Source: Streptomyces spinosus (GTDB lineage: Bacteria > Actinomycetota > Actinomycetes > Streptomycetales > Streptomycetaceae). Taken from it: 64,000 bases of DNA. The translations under genes were made by a program, and so were the position numbers. Position 1 is the first letter of the stretch, and the number at the start of each line of letters is the position of its first letter. Shown piece by piece: positions 44,207 through 51,828 of the stretch. The stretch spans positions 1-64,000 of the forward strand of contig NZ_JAINRC010000023.1 of assembly GCF_020400655.1 (NCBI RefSeq). Direction: 5' to 3'. A model generated the notes under the pieces. It worked only from the letters and a program-made list of their open reading frames with translations, did no database searches and was not told the origin of the DNA.

Positions 44207-44240
44207 GCCCCGGCCGGGCCGGCCGTGCGCCGGCCGGGGC
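44207..44240. terminator. Hairpin after MarR-1
   Basis: GCCCCGGCCGG and CCGGCCGGGGC form an 11-bp stem with a 12-nt loop, immediately downstream of the leftward MarR-1 stop. Confidence 0.75.
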
Positions 44241-44247
44241 GCGGGGA

Positions 44248-44715
44248 TCAGACGGCGACGTTCCGCAGGGCGGCGGCGAGCTTGGCGAGGTCGAAACCCT
44301 CCAGATGGTCGAGGAAGTGCCGGCGTATGGCGGCGAGCGCGCTCGGCCACGCCTCCTCCAGGCGTGTCAGCCCGCTGTCGGTGAGGTAGGCGTGCCAGCT
44401 GCGGCCGTCCTGGTCGCACCGCACGCGCTGGATGTAACCCTGGCCCTCCAGGCGGTGCACGACCCGGGTCATGCCGCTGAGCGACATCTCACAGGCGCCG
44501 GCGAGGACGCCCATGCGCATCTGCCGGCCGGGCGCCTCGGACAGGTGCATCAGCGTCAGGTACTCCGTGTTGGACATCCGCTGCTCACGCATCATGTCGG
44601 CGTCGATCGCGCGCGGCAGGGCGTAGATCAGACAGGGAAGGGACCGCACGACGGCCTCTTCGTCCGCGGACAGCGGGCGAACGCCGTCTGTGGTTGCTGC
44701 GGGCTTCGGTGCCAT
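44248..44715 (-). CDS. MarR family transcriptional regulator (MarR-1)
   Basis: A 155-residue winged-helix regulator with recognition region GACEMSLSGMTRVVHRLEGQ and wing RCDQDGRSWHAYLT. ATG 44715 is chosen because GAGGATGTG lies upstream and the earlier 28 residues are not MarR-like. It shares long stretches with MarR-2 (EQR, LMHLSEAP, RQMRMG, RRHFLDHL), so the divergent pair arose by duplication. The 282-bp gap between them carries two operators. Probable autorepressor and regulator of the TTG-N6-CAA sites in this window (inference). Confidence 0.9.
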   Translation of the reverse strand: MAPKPAATTDGVRPLSADEEAVVRSLPCLIYALPRAIDADMMREQRMSNTEYLTLMHLSEAPGRQMRMGVLAGACEMSLSGMTRVVHRLEGQGYIQRVRCDQDGRSWHAYLTDSGLTRLEEAWPSALAAIRRHFLDHLEGFDLAKLAAALRNVAV

Positions 44716-44806
44716 GGTCACATCCTCGTGTTTCGCTCGATGAACGCTACGCCGACCGATCGGGGTGGACTCGGCTTCCCCGGTGGCGGGGCATCGCACC
44801 CTTTAC

Positions 44807-44834
44807 TTGACGTTACAATCTTCGATGGTAGATT
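44807..44834 (+). promoter_or_regulatory. MarR-2 promoter with operator L1
   Basis: TTGACG (44807-44812) and TAGATT (44829-44834) with a 16-nt spacer. Operator L1 (TTGACGTTACAA, 44807-44818) covers the -35; oriented TTACTTGACGTTACAAT, exact consensus core. This is the clearest case of the motif being part of a promoter. Confidence 0.78.
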
Positions 44835-44836
44835 GC

Positions 44837-44848
44837 TTGTCGCAGCAA
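44837..44848. promoter_or_regulatory. Operator L2
   Basis: TTGTCGCAGCAA just downstream of the MarR-2 -10; oriented TTGCTTGTCGCAGCAAG. Centre 30 bp from L1, so L1 and L2 bracket the core promoter. Confidence 0.65.
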
Positions 44849-44997
44849 GTATATCCCGGACCGTCGCCGGGTTGCGCCTTCGCGAAGGGTCTCGGCATGA
44901 CCAAGATCAGACAGCACCCGGCCGGCCGGGCGGGACGGGCCGCTCCCGCCGCCCCGGCCCGGTCGTCCCGGGCCCTCGGACACGTACGGTGGGGAGC

Positions 44998-45474
44998 ATG
45001 TCCTCCGACGCACGGCGTTCGAAGCCCGCTGACCGGGAACCGCGTCCTCTCACCGCGGACGAGGAGGCCGTCGTCCGGGCGCTCGACCGCGTCATCCACG
45101 CCATGCCGCGCGCCGTCGACGCCGACATGGTCCGGGAGCAGCGGCTCCCTCTCGTCGAATACCTGGCGCTGATGAACCTCTCGGAGGCCCCGGACCGGCA
45201 GATGCGCATGGGTGACCTCGCCGCCGCGGTGGAGATGTCGGTCAGCGGTCTGACGCGGCTGGTGGACCGCCTGGAGCGGCGGGGGCTCGTGCGGCGGGTC
45301 AGGTCGGCGGAGGACGCCCGCGGCTGGCACGCGAGCCTCACCGACGCGGGGTTCGCCCGGCTGGAGAAGGCCTGGCCGACCAACCTGGCATCCGTCCGAC
45401 GCCACTTCCTCGACCACCTCGCGGGCCTGGACCTCGCCGGGCTGGCGGCGGCTCTGCGCAAGATCGGCACCTGA
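44998..45474 (+). CDS. MarR family transcriptional regulator (MarR-2)
   Basis: A 158-residue paralogue of MarR-1 and MarR-3. HTH region LAAAVEMSVSGLTRLVDRLERR; wing RSAEDARGWHASLT; AWPTNLASVRRHFLDHLAG dimer-interface end as in MarR-3. The ATG at 44998 has GTGGGGAG just upstream. Its 164-nt leader starts downstream of the L1 promoter. Two operators in front of the gene imply autoregulation. A DoxX gene follows after 182 bp. Confidence 0.9.
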   Translation: MSSDARRSKPADREPRPLTADEEAVVRALDRVIHAMPRAVDADMVREQRLPLVEYLALMNLSEAPDRQMRMGDLAAAVEMSVSGLTRLVDRLERRGLVRRVRSAEDARGWHASLTDAGFARLEKAWPTNLASVRRHFLDHLAGLDLAGLAAALRKIGT

Positions 45475-45656
45475 GGGCGCGAGCGCCCGCCCTGCCCGGC
45501 TCGGGTCACCGTGTGCCGATCCGGGCGTGGGCTCGTGCGTTCCCTCCCTCAAGACGCCCCGCTCCGCGCCGCGCCTACGCGCGGGGGCAGGGCGCGCGAG
45601 CACCCTCATCCGTTTCGACCCAACGTTCTTCATCCCATCTCAACGTCAGGACTGTC

Positions 45657-46025
45657 ATGTACATTGCCGCTGTTGTTCTCAGCGTCCTCCTCGCCCTTCT
45701 TTCCCTCGCCGCCGGCGTACCCAAGGTGCAGCTGAAGGGCGATGTGCCGAACGGCCTCGTGGCAAAGGGACTCGGCACCGGGCTGGTCCGCTTCATCGGC
45801 CTCGCCGAGGTGGCCGCGGCGGTGGGACTCGTCGTGGGCATCTGGTGGCAGCCCCTGGGCATCGCCGCGGCCGTCGGCATGGCCGTCCTGTTCCTGGGAG
45901 CGATCAGGTACCACGTCAAGTGGGGCGACTACGGCGACAGCGCGAGCCGTGGCGGCGCCATGGCTCCGGTGCTCTTCCTCGTCGTCGCGGTGGCGGCCGC
46001 CCTCACCCTCGCCGCCTCGCAGTGA
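45657..46025 (+). CDS. DoxX family membrane protein
   Basis: A 122-residue protein with four hydrophobic segments: IAAVVLSVLLALLSLAAGVPK, LVRFIGLAEVAAAVGLVVGI, LGIAAAVGMAVLFLGAIRYHV and APVLFLVVAVAAALTLA. The FIGLAEVAAAVGL segment is typical of DoxX-like proteins, often linked to redox defence or quinone metabolism. ATG 45657 is used because the upstream in-frame residues are hydrophilic and low-complexity. Same strand as MarR-2 and the hydrolase that follows; cotranscription is possible. Confidence 0.85.
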   Translation: MYIAAVVLSVLLALLSLAAGVPKVQLKGDVPNGLVAKGLGTGLVRFIGLAEVAAAVGLVVGIWWQPLGIAAAVGMAVLFLGAIRYHVKWGDYGDSASRGGAMAPVLFLVVAVAAALTLAASQ

Positions 46026-46171
46026 GACCCGCGGCGCGGGCGACGCCGTCCCGGCCGGCCCGCCCGTGCGTGGAGCCCGGTCCGGGCCCGGCCTGACCGG
46101 ACGCGCCGCGCCACACGTTCGCGGCCGCCGGGCGGAGTCCGGACGCATCGCCATACAGGGAGGGAAGCGCC

Positions 46172-46987
46172 GTGAGGGAACGACGGATCGACATCGCGGG
46201 TCAGGACATCACCTACAGGACGTCGGAGGGTGACGGACGGACCGTCGTCCTCCTGCACGGCAACTCCTCGTCGGCCCGGGTCTGGGACCCCTTGCTGCAC
46301 GGCACCTTCGGGGAGCGGTTCCGGTGCCTGGCACCCGACCTGCCGGGGCACGGCGGCTCAGCGCCCGCGCGGCATCCCGAGGACTACTCGCTGCCGGGCT
46401 ACGCCTCCCTCCTCGCGTCCTTCGTCGGCGAGACGGACGCCGAGGACGCCGTCGTCGTCGGATGGAGCCTGGGAGGGCACATCGCACTGGAGGCGGCGGA
46501 GCGGCTGCCCGGCGCCACCGGGTTCGCCCTCGTCGGCACTCCGCCCGTCGGGCGCGTCACCGACGTGGGCAGGGCGTTCCTCCCGAACCCCGCGATGAAC
46601 GTGGGTTTCACCGCGGAGGTCGACGCCGAGGCGGCCCGGGGTTTCGCCACGGCCTTCCTCGCGCCCGGCTCCACCCTGTCCACCGACGCCTTCGTCGCCG
46701 ACGTGCTCGCCACCGACGGCAGGGCTCGTGCCGGCCTCCTGGCGTGCATCGAGTCGGGGAACTTCGCCGACGAGGCCGCCGTCGTGGCGGAGCTGACGCG
46801 GCCCCTCGCGGTACTGCACGGCGAGGGCGAACAACTGGTCAGCCTGGACTACCTGCTCGGTCTCACCATGCCGACGCTCTGGCGCGGCGCGGTGCAGATC
46901 CTGCCCGGTGCCGGGCACGCCCCCCACGTGGAGGCGCCGTGGGACTTCGCGGACACGCTGACCCGGTTCGTGACCGAGGTGGGCTGA
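46172..46987 (+). CDS. Alpha/beta hydrolase
   Basis: A 271-residue alpha/beta hydrolase. The oxyanion motif is LLHGNSSSARVW; the nucleophile elbow is GWSLGGH (Ser about 101); the catalytic His is in GAGHAPHVE. Arrangement is that of carboxylesterases and C-C bond hydrolases of the MhpC type. GTG 46172 follows AGGGAGGGAAG. It is about 150 bp after the DoxX gene. Substrate unknown; an ester or lactone made by the monooxygenase branch is possible (inference). Confidence 0.87.
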   Translation: MRERRIDIAGQDITYRTSEGDGRTVVLLHGNSSSARVWDPLLHGTFGERFRCLAPDLPGHGGSAPARHPEDYSLPGYASLLASFVGETDAEDAVVVGWSLGGHIALEAAERLPGATGFALVGTPPVGRVTDVGRAFLPNPAMNVGFTAEVDAEAARGFATAFLAPGSTLSTDAFVADVLATDGRARAGLLACIESGNFADEAAVVAELTRPLAVLHGEGEQLVSLDYLLGLTMPTLWRGAVQILPGAGHAPHVEAPWDFADTLTRFVTEVG

Positions 46988-47457
46988 CCGGTCGCCTCGC
47001 CGCGGGTGCCCTCGTCGGGACACCCGCACCATGGGCGAAGTGTCCCGCGCTGGACGGACCCCGCCCCGCAAGGATGACCTGCGGGACGGGGCTCGGGTCA
47101 CCGCTCCCGCGAGTTCGGCAGGCCGGGGGCCGGGACGCCCCGGCTCCGCGGCGCCAGGAGCAGCGCGACGAGCCCGCCGCGGTCAGGGCCAGGTCGGTCA
47201 GGGCGGGGGAGGCTCCACACCTCCAGGTGGGCGAGAAGGCGCTCGGCCAGGGGCACCAGGCCGAGCAGCAGCAGGGCCGCGCCCGGCCTGAGCATCCCGA
47301 CGGTCAAGACACATGTCTCCCACGTCCTGACCAAGCTCGAACTGAACAACCGGGTCCGGATCGCCCTCGTCGTCCACCGGCCCGGTCCGCTCTGACCGGG
47401 CGGGCCGGCTCGCCTCGACCCACCGGACGCCTCCGGGCCGCGCCTTGCCGCCGGGTG
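46988..47457. other. Gene-poor stretch with a LuxR relic
   Basis: 470 bp between the hydrolase and HxlR genes. The only readable coding trace is the LuxR-type tail at 47285-47395. A leftward frame at 47098-47349 has one hydrophobic run (GAALLLLGLVPLAERLLA) but no family match that I can name. Confidence 0.55.
47285..47395 (+). pseudogene. C-terminal remnant of a LuxR/NarL-type response regulator
   Basis: Thirty-six codons read GLSIPTVKTHVSHVLTKLEL, then NNRVRIALVVHRPGPL, then TGA. This is the characteristic recognition-helix and last-helix segment of a LuxR-family HTH (TVKTHVSHVLTKL). The receiver domain and first HTH helices are missing upstream and no start codon fits. A gene fragment left by deletion. 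Confidence 0.75.
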
Positions 47458-47943
47458 CTACGCCACCGGCCGCTCGGCATCCGTCTCGACCGGTGAGGCC
47501 AGGTCGACGTCTTCCAGCGGCGTCTCCCGGCCGGTCTCGTCGACGAAGGCGACACGCAGGGGGCGGCCGCTCGACCTGCTGCCCCGGCGCACCAGCGGGC
47601 CGTCGGGGTGCGGGCAGTACTGGTCTCCCCACTGCTGGAGCGCGCCGAAGACCACCATGAGTTCACGCCCCGCGGGGGTCAGGTGGTAGGCCATCCGCGA
47701 CCGGGTGCCCGTCTCCTGGTAGGGCCGCTTGTCCAGCACTCCGCCGTCCACCAGGACGCCGAGCCTCTGGGTGAGGACATCGCTCGCCACGTGCAGGCGT
47801 TCCCTGAACTCCGAGAAACGGGTCGCTCCGTTCAAGGCCTCCCGCAGTATCAGCAGACTCCACCGGTCGCCGAAGACCTCCAGCGAGCGAACGATGGAGC
47901 AACGTGCCTCACCTGTCGGGGCTGCATGGCTTCTTCTCGGCAT
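47458..47943 (-). CDS. HxlR family transcriptional regulator
   Basis: A 161-residue HxlR-type winged helix. The N-terminal Cys in EARCSIVRSLEVFGDRWSLL is where redox- or aldehyde-sensing HxlR proteins carry theirs. FSEFRERLHVASDVLTQRL, then MAYHLTPAGRELMVVFGALQQWGD are typical. It is divergent from the crotonase operon. A perfect inverted repeat (47967-47999) lies 24 bp upstream of its start and probably is its operator. Confidence 0.9.
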   Translation of the reverse strand: MPRRSHAAPTGEARCSIVRSLEVFGDRWSLLILREALNGATRFSEFRERLHVASDVLTQRLGVLVDGGVLDKRPYQETGTRSRMAYHLTPAGRELMVVFGALQQWGDQYCPHPDGPLVRRGSRSSGRPLRVAFVDETGRETPLEDVDLASPVETDAERPVA

Positions 47944-47966
47944 ACCCCCATCCTACCGCTGAGACG

Positions 47967-47999
47967 TGTTTTCCAATCCAGATGCTAGATTGGAAAACA
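47967..47999. promoter_or_regulatory. HxlR operator, perfect 12-bp inverted repeat
   Basis: TGTTTTCCAATC (47967-47978) and GATTGGAAAACA (47988-47999) separated by 9 bp. The low GC content and position between divergent genes support an operator covering both promoters. Confidence 0.82.
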
Positions 48000-48051
48000 G
48001 GTCCCAGGCTCGGCATCCCCGGAGGTCACCGTTAACGCACAGCAGCGCCTC

Positions 48052-48888
48052 GTGATGGACAGGTCGGATCCCCGGGTGTGGCGGATCACCTTCGACCATC
48101 CGCCGCTCAACCTCATCGACCGCCACACCATCAGCGAACTGACCGCTCTCGTCGAAGAGTTGGAGCAGGATCCCGACGTGCGCGTCGTGGTCTTCGACAG
48201 CGCCGTCCCGGACTTCTTCCTGGCGCACTACGACGTCGACGCCCCGCTGCCCCAGAGCCCGCCGCCGGCCGGGCCCACGGGTCTTCCCCCATGGCTGGAC
48301 GTACTGGCGCGGATCGCCGAGGGCCCGTTCGTCTCGATCGCCAAGATCCGGGGACGCGCCCGTGGCGCGGGCAGCGAGTTCGTCCTGGCGTGCGACATGA
48401 GGTACGCCGGCCGGGAGAACGCGGTGCTGTCCCAGCCCGAGATCGGTCTGGGACTCGTCGCGGGCGGCGCACCCACGCACCGTCTGCCCTTCCTCACCGG
48501 CCGCGGCCGGGCACTGGAGATCATGCTCACCGGCCAGGACTACGACGCCGACCTCGCCGAGCGCTACGGCTATGTCGACCGGGCGGTCCCGGACTCCGAC
48601 CTCGACACGCTCGTCACGGACGTCGCGGAGCGCATCGCCTCCTTCGACAAGGTCGCGCTCGTCGAGGTGAAGGACTTCGTCGGCGAGGTCTCGCTTCCCG
48701 CCCACGCCCTCCAGGCCCGTACCGGCCGCGCGTTCTGGACCTCCGCGGCCCGCCCGGCCAGCCGGCGCCGGCTCGACGCCGCGCGCGAACAGGGACTGGG
48801 CAGGCCCGGCGACTTCGAGATGCGCATGGGGCGGCACCTGCCGGGCCTCGACCGCCCGGCCGCCCCCGAGGGCCGCCCCTCGTCGTGA
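48052..48888 (+). CDS. Enoyl-CoA hydratase/isomerase family protein (crotonase 1)
   Basis: A crotonase-fold protein of about 278 residues. The CoA-binding/oxyanion region is KIRGRARGAGSEFVLACDMRY; the catalytic-Glu segment SQPEIGLGL keeps Glu; ERYGYVDRAVP follows. The annotated start GTG 48052 lacks a ribosome site. A perfect GGAGGT at 48021-48026 points to codon 48031, which is GTT. From that codon the N-terminus aligns residue for residue in length with crotonase 2, so the true start may be mutated. It is divergent from HxlR and followed by crotonase 2. Confidence 0.85.
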   Translation: MMDRSDPRVWRITFDHPPLNLIDRHTISELTALVEELEQDPDVRVVVFDSAVPDFFLAHYDVDAPLPQSPPPAGPTGLPPWLDVLARIAEGPFVSIAKIRGRARGAGSEFVLACDMRYAGRENAVLSQPEIGLGLVAGGAPTHRLPFLTGRGRALEIMLTGQDYDADLAERYGYVDRAVPDSDLDTLVTDVAERIASFDKVALVEVKDFVGEVSLPAHALQARTGRAFWTSAARPASRRRLDAAREQGLGRPGDFEMRMGRHLPGLDRPAAPEGRPSS

Positions 48889-48981
48889 CCACGTCCCCCC
48901 TGCCCCGGCCCGGTCAGGCGCGGCACGAGCGGCACGGCACGGCTCCGGAAACACACGTACACCCCAACCGAGGAGACACCC

Positions 48982-49800
48982 ATGAGCACCCACGAACAGT
49001 TCGCCGTCGAAGAGGTCGGTCCGTCCTACTGGCGGGTGACCTTCTCCAACGGCGAGATCAACCTGATCGACCCCGACACCATCGAGCAGCTGGCCGAGCT
49101 GGTCACCCGCATCGAGCAGGCCCCGGAGCTGACCGCCGTCGTCTTCCGCAGCGCCAACCCCGACTTCTTCATGGCGCACTGGGACATGCTGGCCGACCGG
49201 TCCCGCGTCGCCGCGATGCGGCCGGCCCCCTCCGGCCTCCACCCGTTCGCCGACAACCTGTACCGGCTCGGGAAGGTCCCCGCCGTCACCATCACCGAGC
49301 TCAACGGCCGCGCCCGCGGCGCCGGCAGCGAGTTCGCCCTGGCGACCGACATCCGCTTCGCCGGACCGGGTGCCGTCCTCGGCCAGTTCGAGGTCGGCGT
49401 CGGATCCGTCCCCGGAGGGAACCCCAGTGGCCGGCTGCCCCACCTGGTGGGCCGCGGGCGCGCGCTGGAGATCCTGCTCGGCGCCGACGACTTCCCCGCC
49501 GGCCTCGCGGCGGCGTACGGCTACGTCAACCGCGTCCTGCCGGACGGTGAACTGGAGCGGTTCGTCGACGGCTTCGCCCGCCGTGTCGCGGGGTTCGACA
49601 AGACGGCGATCACCCGGACCAAGGCCCTCGTCGACGCGGAGTCCCTGCCCGCCGAGGAGTCCTACGGCGCCAGCCTGCAGGCCTTCTTCCAGACCTCCGG
49701 ACGCCCCGAGAACGCCCACCGCGTCCGCTCCCTGTTCGAGCGCGGGCTCCAGCGACCCGACGGCGTGGAACTCGACCTCGGCCGCCACGTTGCCCAGTAG
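48982..49800 (+). CDS. Enoyl-CoA hydratase/isomerase family protein (crotonase 2)
   Basis: A 272-residue crotonase. ELNGRARGAGSEFALATDIRF is the oxyanion-hole region. Where crotonase 1 has SQPEIG this protein has GQFEVG: the Glu is kept but the Pro is replaced. AAAYGYVNRVLPDGEL follows. ATG 48982 has GAGGAGA upstream. It is 93 bp after crotonase 1 and 39 bp before an alpha/beta hydrolase gene, making a three-gene operon under the HxlR operator. Substrate CoA ester unknown. Confidence 0.88.
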   Translation: MSTHEQFAVEEVGPSYWRVTFSNGEINLIDPDTIEQLAELVTRIEQAPELTAVVFRSANPDFFMAHWDMLADRSRVAAMRPAPSGLHPFADNLYRLGKVPAVTITELNGRARGAGSEFALATDIRFAGPGAVLGQFEVGVGSVPGGNPSGRLPHLVGRGRALEILLGADDFPAGLAAAYGYVNRVLPDGELERFVDGFARRVAGFDKTAITRTKALVDAESLPAEESYGASLQAFFQTSGRPENAHRVRSLFERGLQRPDGVELDLGRHVAQ

Positions 49801-49839
49801 GACACACGCGGGCCGTCACGGACCCGGAAAGGTATGCGC

Positions 49840-50739
49840 ATGACCTTCACCCGTCACGACGTCGGGATACCGGCGGAAGGGGCGACCCTCGGGGCCTGGC
49901 TCTTCGTGCCCGACCACGCCGGCACGCCGCTGCCGGCCATCACCATGGCCATCGGGCTCGGCGGGATCAAGGACCAGGGACTCGAACCCTTCGCCAGGGC
50001 CTTCGCCGAGGCAGGCTTCGTCGTCCTGGCCCACGATCACCGCACCTTCGGTTCCAGCACCGGAACGCCGCGCCACGATGTCGACCCGTGGCAGCAGGTC
50101 GCGGACTGGCGCCGGGCGATCTCCTACCTGGAGGCACGGCCGGAGGTCGACGCGGACCGCATCGGTCTGTGGGGCACCAGCTTCGCCGGCGGCCACGCCC
50201 TGGTGCTCGGTGCCACCGATCGCCGGCTGCGTGCCGTCGTGGCGCAGGTACCCATCGTCAGCGGCATGGAGATCGGCCTGCGTCGCGTCCTGCCGGAGCA
50301 CCAGGCGCAGATCGAACGGCGTTACGACGACGACGAGCGCGCGCAGTTGCGGGGGGAGGACCCGGTGACGGTCACGATCGTCAGCGAGGACCCGGCCGTT
50401 CCCGCTCTGTACCACGCTCCCGACGTCGTCGACTTCTACCTCCGGCCGTACGACTCCGACGTCCCGTGGGAGAACAGGCTGACGCTGCGATCGAGCCGCA
50501 ACAGCCGTATGTACGAACCCGGGGTGTACATCAACCGGATCTCCCCCACGCCCCTGCTGATGATCGTGGGCCGTGCCGACACCATGACGCCGGCCGACAT
50601 GGCACTCGCCGCGTACGAGCGCGCGCTGGAGCCCAAGCGGCTGGAGCTGATCCCGGGCGGACACTTCGCGCCGTACCTGGAGGAGTTCGACGCGGCCAGC
50701 GGCGCGGCCGTCGACTGGTTCGCGCGGCACCTGTCCTGA
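49840..50739 (+). CDS. Alpha/beta hydrolase (dienelactone hydrolase/Xaa-Pro peptidase-like)
   Basis: A hydrolase of about 299 residues. It has GIPAEGATLGAWLFVP at the N-terminus, LAHDHRTFGSSTGTPR, a nucleophile elbow GLWGTSFAGGH (Ser about 119), and LIPGGHFAPYLEEF with the catalytic His. It is of the type annotated as acetylxylan-esterase- or S15-like. ATG 49840 is preferred over 49834 for spacing from GGAAAGG. Last gene of the crotonase operon; a strong terminator follows. It may hydrolyse the thioester or ester product of the crotonases (inference). Confidence 0.85.
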   Translation: MTFTRHDVGIPAEGATLGAWLFVPDHAGTPLPAITMAIGLGGIKDQGLEPFARAFAEAGFVVLAHDHRTFGSSTGTPRHDVDPWQQVADWRRAISYLEARPEVDADRIGLWGTSFAGGHALVLGATDRRLRAVVAQVPIVSGMEIGLRRVLPEHQAQIERRYDDDERAQLRGEDPVTVTIVSEDPAVPALYHAPDVVDFYLRPYDSDVPWENRLTLRSSRNSRMYEPGVYINRISPTPLLMIVGRADTMTPADMALAAYERALEPKRLELIPGGHFAPYLEEFDAASGAAVDWFARHLS

Positions 50740-50777
50740 GGACGCGACGTCCGGCGGTGACCGGCCGGGGCGCCGCG

Positions 50778-50809
50778 CAGAGGCCCACCGGACGCCCGGT
50801 GGGCCTCTG
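50778..50809. terminator. Bidirectional hairpin between hydrolase and crotonase 3 genes
   Basis: CAGAGGCCCACCGG pairs perfectly with CCGGTGGGCCTCTG across a 4-nt loop, between convergent genes. Confidence 0.85.
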
Positions 50810-50852
50810 TCGCGTCACGAACGCGGGAGCAGTGGTGCGGGCCGGCGGACGG

Positions 50853-51653
50853 TCACAGCCCGGCGACGTGGTCGCCGAGGTCGTACTCGACGTCGCCACG
50901 TTGCTGCAGGCCCCGCTGGAGCAGCCGGCCGATCCTGTCGTGCGCCTCCGGCCAGGTCAGCGAGGCGCGGAAGGTGTCCTGGCCGGCCGTCAGGTCCGCT
51001 TCGGACGGCAGGGTGGACCGGTTGATCAGGGCCTTCACCTCCGAGAGCGGCCGGCGGTCGAAGGACGCGATCCGGGTGGCGAGGCGGTCCACGTAGGCGT
51101 CCAGTTCGGCGTCGGGGAGCGCCCGGTTGATCCAGCCGTACCGCTCCGCCGTCTCGGCGTCGAAGTCGTCGGCGCCCGCGATGATCTCCAGCGCGCGCCC
51201 CCGTCCGACCAGCAGCGGCAGCCGTTCCGGGGCCCCGCCCCCGGGTGTGACGCCCACCCCCACCTCGGGCTGTCCCAGCACGGCGTTCTCCCTGGCGGCG
51301 AAGCGCATGTCACACGCCAGGGCGAACTCGTTGCCCACCCCGCGCGCCCGGCCGCGGAGGGAGGCGATGCTGATGACCCGGGAGCGGGCCATGCGTCCCG
51401 CGACCTCCAGCCAAGTGGGGCCCGTGTACGGCTCACTGGGCGGGAGCATGTCGAAATGAGCGAGGAAGAAGTCGGGGTCCGCGCTGTCGAAGACGACGAC
51501 CTTGAGGTCGTCGTCCGCCTCCATGCGGTCAAGGAGATCCCCCAGCGCGGCGAAGAGTTCGAAGGTCACCAGGTTGATCGGGGGGCTGTCGAACGTCACG
51601 CGCCAGTAGGAGGGCGAACGCGGAGCCACCCGGAACGGCAAGGAAGTGCTCAT
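50853..51653 (-). CDS. Enoyl-CoA hydratase/isomerase family protein (crotonase 3)
   Basis: A 266-residue crotonase paralogous to the two at 48-50 kb: YWRVTFDSPPINLV, FFLAHFDM, SLRGRARGVGNEFALACDMRF, GQPEVGVGV with the Glu kept, ERYGWINRALPDAELDAYV. It is transcribed leftward from a region that has a direct repeat next to its start and operator M 101 bp upstream. In orientation and position it could share that operator with the small secreted protein gene. Confidence 0.88.
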   Translation of the reverse strand: MSTSLPFRVAPRSPSYWRVTFDSPPINLVTFELFAALGDLLDRMEADDDLKVVVFDSADPDFFLAHFDMLPPSEPYTGPTWLEVAGRMARSRVISIASLRGRARGVGNEFALACDMRFAARENAVLGQPEVGVGVTPGGGAPERLPLLVGRGRALEIIAGADDFDAETAERYGWINRALPDAELDAYVDRLATRIASFDRRPLSEVKALINRSTLPSEADLTAGQDTFRASLTWPEAHDRIGRLLQRGLQQRGDVEYDLGDHVAGL

Positions 51654-51658
51654 GAAAC

Positions 51659-51674
51659 ATATCTTAAATATCTT
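51659..51674. promoter_or_regulatory. ATATCTT direct repeat at the crotonase 3 start
   Basis: Two ATATCTT copies separated by AA, 6 bp upstream of the start codon of crotonase 3. Strikingly AT-rich for this DNA. It could be a second operator or a leader element. Confidence 0.45.
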
Positions 51675-51753
51675 TCGCGTGTTTTTCTCCGCTCAAGGTG
51701 TGACGGACGTCAATTCGATTGTCAGTTGCGGGAGTTGAGAATTCCCCTCATGC

Positions 51754-51765
51754 TTGACGAGTCAA
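51754..51765 (+). promoter_or_regulatory. Operator M
   Basis: TTGACGAGTCAA; oriented ATGCTTGACGAGTCAAG, exact consensus, palindromic except the centre. It lies between crotonase 3 and the secreted protein gene (64 bp before its ATG). A leftward TTGACT-N16-AATTCT is possible for crotonase 3. Confidence 0.72.
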
Positions 51766-51828
51766 GTAAACGGAGTGCGTTGCCGCAAGGTGGCGCATCA
51801 CCGATGGACCAGCGCAAAGGAGCGCACC

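Noticed and set aside
47098..47349. Small leftward membrane protein gene
   Set aside because: One hydrophobic run in an otherwise Arg/Pro-rich frame; the opposite strand carries the LuxR remnant.
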